From: Neurospora tetraspora
Lineage: Eukaryota > Ascomycota > Sordariomycetes > Sordariales > Sordariaceae
Length of the DNA stretch: 64,000 nucleotides
Direction: 5' to 3'
Assembly (NCBI RefSeq): GCF_033439725.1
Contig: NW_026944388.1
Coordinates: 930,001-994,000 of the forward strand
In this document: positions 56,733 to 64,000 of the stretch, in pieces
Numbering within the stretch: position 1 is the first letter of the stretch
Layout: every line of letters begins with the position of its first letter
Notes under the pieces: generated by a model
Database searches by the model: none
What the model was told of the DNA's origin: nothing
Seen by the model: the letters and a program-made list of their open reading frames with translations, nothing else
Translations under genes and position numbers: made by a program

Positions 56733-59700
56733 TCAGTCCGCCCAGCCTTCTTTGGAGCCGATGACGGCGAGAGCGATGACGGCGCCAATGATGATAAGTC
56801 CGACGAAGGACATACCAGTGTTGAGTCTTCGCCACCAACGCGCGCTGAGATATCTCGCTTCCTCCATAGGGCTGATGGGGTTGATTGAAGTTCTGAATCC
56901 GAGCCTTGACTTTGAGCGGTCAAACGGGTCATCGGGAGTGTGGGTACCCTTTTCAAGCATCTCGCTTTTGGGGTTAGGGGGCAATGGGAGGAAGGCAGCA
57001 ACCATCCAGGCTAGAACACATCGGTAGTTAGCAAATGGAGAGAAACACAATTACATCGCCATCGCAGGTAACTTACCGAAAGGCATGATGAATCCAACAG
57101 CGAAGAGTACGATCTGGATGTTACGCTTGCCAGTGACGCCGCTATCAGCCGACCAGCTCGTGGCGGGAGGATCCCAGGCATTGAAACGGCTGTGGCGACG
57201 GTCCTGTCGAAGGTGTGGGGACCAAATGCTGGAAGTCTTCTCCCTGAGTGTGCGGAAGACATTATAGTCTGTTGGTGCAGGTTGGATCTCCATGGAGCCA
57301 TGCGAGTTGCGTTGACCTTCTCTCGCGCGCTTGCGGGGACTGAACAGATCCATAGGAAAGTTGTCAGAGTTGGGCGATCCACTGTGTCCAATAGCAGAGC
57401 TCGGGCGGCTGTCACCAGCGTCTGACGCGGACGAGGACAGCAGACCGACCCAGCGGTGTTCGCCAGATCCATAGTAGACCCTTGCCCAAGCAGGAATGGA
57501 GTTTGTGAAGCTGTTTGTTCGGGACGGGCGCGAGCGGTGGCTGTGGCTCGAATGAAGATTACGGCTCCCGCTCGAGGTGCTGCTGCTATGCTGGAGAAAC
57601 GAGGACAAGCCTGATCTTGAAGGGTCATAATGCAGGTCTGCAATTCCATCACCATGCTCATCTTGGTCACGAACCATGCGAAGTGGCATGGAACCACCTC
57701 GAGAATGGGCAGCCTGGGGCCTGGCGATACTGTCACTTCCAGCGCTATCAAGAGGTGCTCCGAGGGACGAGGAAATACTCTGCATCTGACGGCTGTGCGT
57801 AGAACCACCCCACCCGCCAGTGCTGTTGCGGTAACGGTGCTGGCTGCCCAAGACCGAGTGGGACCCAGGGCGTGAAGAGCCTGGTTCACTGTTGTATTCG
57901 TCTTCGGACATAACCGTAGACAACTGTGAGCTCCATCGATCTGGTGGTGGCTGGGTCATCGGTGGTGTACGGTGGATGATGACAGTTTCTTGACCGGATG
58001 AGGAGCCGGTCGATGACCCGGATGGGGACGGTACCGACCATGAAGGTTGCTCCCGGGAGGACGACGGGAAGCGGAAAAGGACCGGAGGCGTGAGTAAGGC
58101 CGGAAGAGGCGGTACTGGTGGGGCTCCGGTCGAGGAAACGCTTTGAAAGGAGGTGGAGCGGGCTCGAAGGTTCTCACGCGATCGCTGCTTGTAATATCCA
58201 AACTTTTCCTGGGATCTCTTCTTGGCTGGCCTGAGCGGTGGGACGCGAAGACTCTCTTGTGAATACCGGCCACCGGTGGCTACAGAAGACGGTGTCGAGC
58301 GGGAGTGTACGACAAAGTTCTCGTTGCTCTCAGAGCTTCCGGGTGGGCTAGCAGAAAGTGGCGCAGGCGGTGACGAGGCACCGATAACTTGCCAGTTGGC
58401 CGGGCCCGACGGAACGCGGGAAGTTCCCGATGGAAGGCGAGAAGTCTCGCTTTGCGCTTCCCAAATCGACCGGACGGAAGGGGATGCAGCGACCGGCGAA
58501 TCCCCAACGACTCTCCAATTGGATTGAGCGAGGGAAGAGGCACCTGGCGATACGGGCGAAGAGTGACCTAGAACTTCCCAGTTGCCGTGGGTAGAAGATG
58601 GAGCGCGCGATGAGGCCCCTGGGCTGCCTAGAACTTCCCAGTTGGTTGCTTCGGTCTGAGGAGAGATGGGCGAGATGATAGGGCTGTCGAAGGATTCGGG
58701 TACTGAGGTGTGAATACCGTAAACCTTGTAGTTGGTCTTTTCAGATGCGATACTAAGACCAGAGACGCCAGAGATACCAGATGTAAAGGAAGGCTTTGGC
58801 GCAATAACCCTAGAGGCAGTCGGGGTCAAGTTGTTATCGCTCCGCGATTCGTTGGATGCTACCTCTTGTAAAGGAGCAAGGGGCGGGTCGATCGCAGGTG
58901 AGTTTTCGTGCGTGAGATCTGCGGTATGGGGAACTCTGCGTAGGCCACCGACCATGCGGTAGCCAGAAGAGGTCGAAGCCACGGGCACGGGACCCTGGAT
59001 TAGTTGGGTGGTGGACGAATCAGGAGATTGGACGAAAGGTGCGGCGAGATCAGATGGAGCAGGTTCTCGGGCGGTAAGTGTGTTACCCGAGAAGGGGGTG
59101 CCGACGGTAAAAGGGGTACCGATGCTGAGGTCGTCACTCCATACGTCAACCGATGGGCGAAACGAGGGCGTGGCTGTGGATGAGGAAGGGATGACGGGAG
59201 CCTTGACGACGTCGGCAGGGTCCTCCTCGGTGGTGACGATTCTGAAAGTCTTGTCGGGGTTGAGGGCGATGATCTTGCGCTGTCTGGAGTAGGATCGCGG
59301 GCGAACTGTGGGTGAAGGCGAGGCTGAATCGCGACGGCCGCGACGGACATCCTGGGTGGGAGTAGATGATGCAGACTGGGCGTTGAATCGGGCAATGCTT
59401 CTTGAAACATCAGACAGCCTCCTGGGCAAAGGGGTCGGGCTGGTTGGATCTCGAACAACCGAGATGGTGGAAACGCCAGAGAGTCGCAATCCTGAAACTC
59501 CTTCATCCTTGGCCTTTGCCAATGACAGGGTCGACGTCGTAGCCGAGGACAAAGCAGAACCTAGGCTGCTGGTGGCCGTCTCGCTGATGGCATAACCCTC
59601 GACTGCTACCTCCTTCGAATCGGGACCTTCTGTGTGCTGAAGCTCCTCGCGCTCCTCGTCCGAAGTCTCCTCGACCAATGCAATGGTCTGGCGGCGCCCG

Positions 59701-59942
59701 AGCCGGTCATCGCTGGAATTGCCCGAGCGGCGCCCATCGGCACTAGAGTTGGAGCGGTAGACGGATGACGTCTGGCTGTCTCGGCGATCATCGTCGTCGG
59801 CAAGTCGGGGCGGCGTGTAGGGGACGACGCGGATGCCGGTAGTGGCGGTGCTGGTGGTGTTTGTTGTTGTCTGCGACTGCGATCGTTGGAGTTGATGGTG
59901 CATCGGTGTTGATGGGCCATGCCGGCTGGGTGGCGCCGACAT
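56733..59942 (-). CDS. Large serine-rich protein with two C-terminal membrane segments
   Basis: Two exons, 59942-57077 and 57010-56733 (1047 aa), joined as FIMPFG|AWMVAAFLPL across a 66-bp GTAAGT intron. Nearly all of the first 850 residues are disordered, Ser/Pro/Thr-rich and dotted with RRxS-type phosphorylation sites. A short motif recurs between 58740 and 58380: NYKVYG, NWEVLG twice, NWRVVG, NWQVIG. The C-terminus is ordered: a hydrophobic segment that the intron interrupts (IQIVLFAVGFIMPFGAWMV) and a second one (FVGLIIIGAVIALAVIG), separated by a charged loop. This suggests a hairpin in a membrane with a long cytosolic N-terminal tail. It matches the loosely named serine-rich proteins of filamentous ascomycetes, whose function I cannot name. 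Confidence 0.85.
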
Positions 59943-60239
59943 GGCTCTCTCCTGACTTCTAAAACACCCGGTGCTCGAGGCCGGGACCTAGGCAATCCTG
60001 TGAATCCACTTTCTACGTCAAAACTGGTGCGATCAGGGCAATTCCATGTGCGATTCATGCGGAATCAGCCTTGTCGACGTTTAGAAGCAGTGGAGTTGTT
60101 GTCGTTGGTGTAGAACACAAGGTGGATACAGAACAGAAGAGTCGTATGAAGAGGCGCGATGCTGCTGTTCCTGTCGAGCACTTGACTGAAGATACTTGTT
60201 ATCGTTGTCGTCGTCGGTAGTGGTGATGCTGAGGTTGGC

Positions 60240-60340
60240 GGCGGTGAGGCTGGAGTATGGTGGTGATGGTAGCTGTGGGTAGGTAGGTAGGTGGGTATGC
60301 TGTTGTGGTGGTGATGGTGGTGATGGTGGTGGACAATGGT
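60240..60340. repeat. Simple repeats (GTAG, GGTGAT) in the serine-rich gene upstream region
   Basis: Consecutive GGTAGGTAGGTAGGTGGG and GGTGATGGTGGTGATGGTGG tracts, on the likely leader or promoter side of the minus-strand gene. Confidence 0.7.
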
Positions 60341-62687
60341 TGAGGCAATAGTTTAAAACATTAACAGTAAGCCAGATGAGGATAGTAGTGTATCCAAAGA
60401 GTGACCGGTAGCGTAACCGAGAGAGTGAGTTGGCTTCTGGTAAAGAATGACAAGAAGGGGAATTCCCTTAAAAGAGTGTGGAAAAAGAATGCAGATATCA
60501 GACAGCCATGAGGGTGTGTGTTGGTGGTGCCCGTGGTGTTGGTGTGTAGCACCTCCTGCTGGTGCTTAGATGCCGATGGGGGAGGACAGGAGGAGTCCCG
60601 TCTTGGGTTGAGACGGAGACACCTTAGGTCGGGTCGCTGGCGCCAGAGACCAACAACGTGGTGCAGCAGGTGGGCTAGTGTATACCTCTACACGCAGGTG
60701 GAGGAGGATGGAAAAAGAGTGACAGTCGCAACTGGAAAAACAGGACGCAAAATCCAAAACTGAATCCGCGGCCGGGTCGTGTGTCCAGGTCACAGTTAGT
60801 TCGTTCTCCAACTGAAAGGTCTCCTACACTCACACACAACTTCTACGAGGCCGTACAACAACAGAAGAGCCCTTTTGCAGAAGGATTCGGGAAAAAAGGG
60901 AGTGGAGGGAAGAAATGGAATGAATGGAACGTGTGGAAGGGCGCCCGGTCCACGCTGCCGTGCCCACTGCCCGGATGGACCTGCCAGGAGCCAGTGGTGT
61001 AGCGCGGGTTGGCCGGGGTGCCGGTAGCCCGCGTGGAGAAACAAGACCTGACGAGTGGATCCGAGGCTCTTTCCGAGGCTGCCATTGGCCGGCCGGGCCT
61101 GCTAATCGCTAGCAAAAAAAGAGCTGCGGTTGCATCCTGTGCTGCCAGTGCGCCGAGAGCGCTGCAGCCCAGCAACCATTGATGCACCCGTCAGGAGGAG
61201 CACCGCGATATATCAACCAGTGAGCATCTCGAACCCTGTGAACAAAGAATGGCTGCAGCATGCAGTGAGGCAGGCTCAGCATACTACCGAAGCGGCAAAA
61301 AGCCAAAAGGCCCCAGGTGCGGTGACAAAGTGCAGAAATGGCACCAAATGTCTGCCAGCTTGTCCAAAGTTTAATTTCGCGTAACGACATGCCCGAGCCT
61401 TGATAGGGCAGGCGCCCGCAATAAGCTGCAGGCTACTAACTGGGGTGCTAACAAGTCGCCGAGAAGGCATCGCGACGGCAGCACCCAGCCATTCACATTG
61501 ATTCCACTTTTGGAAGTTGAGCACTGACCCCGTCATGAACAGTCCGTCCCGGGCTGAACATGCCCATTGTCCCTCCCCAAAGAAGAACGGACCCGTTCCC
61601 AATTCCACGGCCTTGCCAGATGCTTGTCCAATGCCTGTCGTGTCCAACGTCCCGCAAATGTTTCGGCCTCGGCTGCCCTCGCTTGGACCTCATCTCTGGG
61701 GTTGCGCTCCGTCCGGGGGGGTGGGATAGGGAATGGACAAAAGCATGACGAACGGGAATGGCGTTATTCATGCCTCTCCATACTCGCCAACACCACGATG
61801 GACTTCGCTTCGTCCTAGTCGATCGCTGCGGCGCGGTATCGAAACTCTACAAGATCAAAGCCTATCAACTCCCGCCCAGGTCTGTCCCACGAGGTACAGC
61901 CGGGTTCGCCAGGCACAGATTGACGTTGTCTTGTCGCGAAAAAGGGCAAAGGGGCGACCTTGATTCGCCAATGAGGGGTCCACAACCACGAGCCCACGCG
62001 AGGTCCCTCGCCATCCGAAACACAAGCGTCACTGGCGACATTCCCAAGGCGTTTGCTTGAGGCTGAAGGCTAGACAGATGATCAAACCAATTGATGGCGC
62101 GGAGGGAGCGGTTAGGTTGTGGTCCAGACGGACCTGTTGGTTGCTGAGTTGACTCTGGTTTTTTTCTAATCGGCTGTATCCCTGACGGACACGTTGGAGA
62201 TGCGACGAGTGCAAATCAAAATCAAGAGATGCCATCTCCTCCAAGACGTGGGGAAACGCGTGGTTTTTGCGGAGGCAATACGCAGTACAAGTATGCGTGA
62301 ATCAATGACAAATGCACACCTCACCGGAAAGACATGGTGTCGATTATTCCGCTTACAGCCTTGGCGCTTTCTTCCACCTTGTCTCGCCAAGTCTCAGGTA
62401 CCCCAAATTCAGTCAAATTGAACGTATCTCGAGCAATATCAACACTGCAAGAACGGTAACGCATCCACGAAACGCAGCTGGCCCAGTAGCCGGCTTTTTG
62501 CGCTGTTTTGCTCTATATCGGGTTGCGGAGGGTGGAATGCGAGGGTTTGAAATTTGAAAGTTGGAGTTTGAACTTGTAGCTGGTGCCGGGCTGGCACGGA
62601 CTGTCTGACCCCTGTTTTGTAAGCGGAATAAGCAACTCCAAAGACATTGGGGTGGAATGGAAGGTGTGCTCGGTACATCCGGCATGC

Positions 62688-62703
62688 TACCGGTATACCG
62701 GTA
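62688..62703. promoter_or_regulatory. 16-bp perfect palindrome TACCGGTATACCGGTA
   Basis: Fully self-complementary, about 920 bp upstream of the RCE1-type start. The CGG..CCG half-sites resemble binding sites of Zn2Cys6 regulators, but no factor is known from this sequence. Confidence 0.35.
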
Positions 62704-63623
62704 CCAATATGAGACCCTGAGTCCGGATGAAAGACGGATGGAATGTGAAGCCATGCGGCAGAGGCCCAAAACTCTGACGGCTACGGCCCGAACGTTAGTT
62801 GAAAGAAGAATCGCAATGCTCAAACAACAATGCTAAACTCAGAGGCATGAATGGTGGATCAAACCTTGACTTCGCTACAACCACATTCCATTCCAGTGAA
62901 GAGCGCAACCAAAAAGGAGACAGGTCCCACAACCTTCGTCTGAACTATCTTCAGCCCAAAAGGAGATCGGCACTGACACCTCACTACTGCAGGAACAACA
63001 GATCTTTCTCCAGTTGTCTCTTCACCACTCCCGAACCACATTTCAACAAATCCTCAAACAGGCTACTGTAGAAAACCTCGAAGCCCAACCTGAAATCTTG
63101 ACAGCGGCTCCCGACAGGCGCGCAAAAGGCGACCGACATTTCGGCATCTAAAACGAGCTGTGCATACATACCTACCTTACATTACCTCCATCTTTTTCCA
63201 AAACCAAAACCTGCCTGCTGCCGCGCCTGCTGTACACCACCTTCGGCCTTGCTTTCCGGCGGCTAACGCTTCCGAACTGCTAAAGACAACATCTCGGCAT
63301 CCAACAGCCGCCCCGGCGCGCGTATTCTGTAACAGCGCTTAAGCAGGGCAGGGACGGGGATTGAGGATTGACGCCAGTACCACCATATCACCACCACGTT
63401 GGGTACTGAAACCTTCGGTGCTGTCGTTGTTCGGCATCCCACAGATCTGCTGGGTAGCTGAAGACTACCGTATCGAATCGAATAACCAAGCCTCTCCTCC
63501 AGCGGGCTGATCCGAACAGTACCACTCCGGTCCAGTCTATTCTTGGCCGCTTCTGACGTATTCACCGTACTTGGACCTTTTTGCTTGTTTGGAGTCAAGT
63601 CTTCAAACGAGCGTTGAGGAAGG

Positions 63624-64000
63624 ATGGTGGCCTTCTCAGAAGTGTTTCACAAGCTTAACCCCTGGTCAAAAGGTATACTCAACTCCCTCACACTCACTCA
63701 CTTACCCTTCACTTACCCTTCACCACACCATCATCAACAACAAGCCGCACCAGCTCACCCAGTTGACCTCACCAAAGTAAACAAAGCTAACCCAACCCAA
63801 ACAGACACCAACCCAATCTCAACCACCACAGCCTCCCTCCTCCTCGTCTCTTACGCCCTCTCCTACTTCCTCCCCTTCTACCTCTCCCCGCTCGCCCGCC
63901 CCTCACCCACTCTCTCGAGAGACAACCCCTCCGTCATCCGCGCCCGCATCCGCTCCGTCTGCATCTCGTGCTTCTTCTGCTGCCTGTCCACCTTCCTCAT
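63624..64000 (+). CDS. RCE1-type CAAX prenyl endopeptidase, 5' end only
   Basis: Start of a gene cut by the window edge. Exon 1 is 63624-63672; a 132-bp intron (GTATAC..AACAG) leads to exon 2 from 63805. The spliced N-terminus reads MVAFSEVFHKLNPWSK|DTNPIS, then a membrane segment SLLLVSYALSYFLPFYL, the short motif LSRDNPSVIRARI and a second hydrophobic stretch (SVCISCFFCCLSTFL). The order of a YFLPFYL segment and an SRD-PSVIRAR segment between two membrane helices is what I know from fungal RCE1, the ER protease that trims CAAX boxes after prenylation. The catalytic Glu/His motifs would lie beyond 64000, so this is a likely, not certain, call. Confidence 0.7.
   Translation, partial: MVAFSEVFHKLNPWSKGILNSLTLTHLPFTYPSPHHHQQQAAPAHPVDLTKVNKANPTQTDTNPISTTTASLLLVSYALSYFLPFYLSPLARPSPTLSRDNPSVIRARIRSVCISCFFCCLSTFL

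Larger units (their letters stand above)
59943..63623. other. Divergent intergenic region, serine-rich gene and RCE1-type gene
   Basis: 3.7 kb with no supported gene. Next to the serine-rich gene start it is rich in GGT/GAT and GTAG short repeats (about 60240-60340). A 16-bp perfect palindrome lies at 62688-62703. Frames up to 136 codons lack domains. Confidence 0.5.

Noticed and set aside
1-64000. CRISPR arrays, 5S rRNA, snRNA or riboswitches
   Set aside because: No regularly spaced repeats, no 5S-like sequence, and no conserved RNA fold recognised by eye. A covariance-model scan would be decisive.

Overview
The window is nuclear DNA of a filamentous ascomycete, most likely Neurospora or a close Sordariales relative. 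Short spliced introns (about 50-200 bp, GT..AG with CTAAC/CTGAC-like branch sites), fungal versions of single-copy eukaryotic genes, and one sharply bounded AT-rich block carrying the marks of repeat-induced point mutation (RIP) all point there. No bacterial operons, CRISPR or rRNA genes are present.

Layout, left to right. The 3' half of a STE11/NRC-1-type MAP kinase kinase kinase (to 1519, +) converges on VPS18 (2475-5616, -). A small GPI-anchored, Thr/Ser-rich wall protein follows (7959-8711, -). Positions 10312-19185 are an 8.87-kb RIP-degraded DNA transposon. It has 43-bp terminal inverted repeats and a perfect 9-bp target-site duplication of GC-rich sequence. Then come a C2H2 zinc-finger regulator (22200-24605, +), adenylosuccinate lyase (25955-27783, -), a secreted chitin deacetylase with chitin-binding modules at both ends (31657-33872, +), mitochondrial 5-aminolevulinate synthase with two heme-regulatory CP motifs (34644-36592, -), a very large SNF2-family ATPase (38158-44091, -), glutathione synthetase (46153-47801, +), VPS45 (48104-49935, -), the ERMES subunit MMM1 (50572-51890, +), an ALE1-type MBOAT lysophospholipid acyltransferase (52857-54936, +), an intron-containing tRNA-Leu(AAG) (55500-55609, +), a large serine-rich protein with two C-terminal membrane segments (56733-59942, -), and the 5' end of an RCE1-type CAAX protease (from 63624, +).

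The genes are individually controlled housekeeping and cell-surface genes, not a cluster. Loose themes are endolysosomal trafficking (VPS18 in HOPS/CORVET, VPS45 as an SM protein), membrane lipids and organelle contacts (MMM1, ALE1), core metabolism (purine, heme, glutathione) and wall or surface functions (GPI protein, chitin deacetylase).

The most notable observations are the transposon with intact target-site duplication and decipherable relics, and several gene structures that the longest open frame misreads. These are a final VPS18 exon that completes the RING finger, a chitin deacetylase intron whose retention swaps a chitin-binding domain for a hydrophobic tail, an in-frame 75-nt intron and a hidden C-terminal exon in the SNF2 gene, and a 16-nt exon in adenylosuccinate lyase. 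All positions were derived by eye. Exon borders are splice-consensus inferences.
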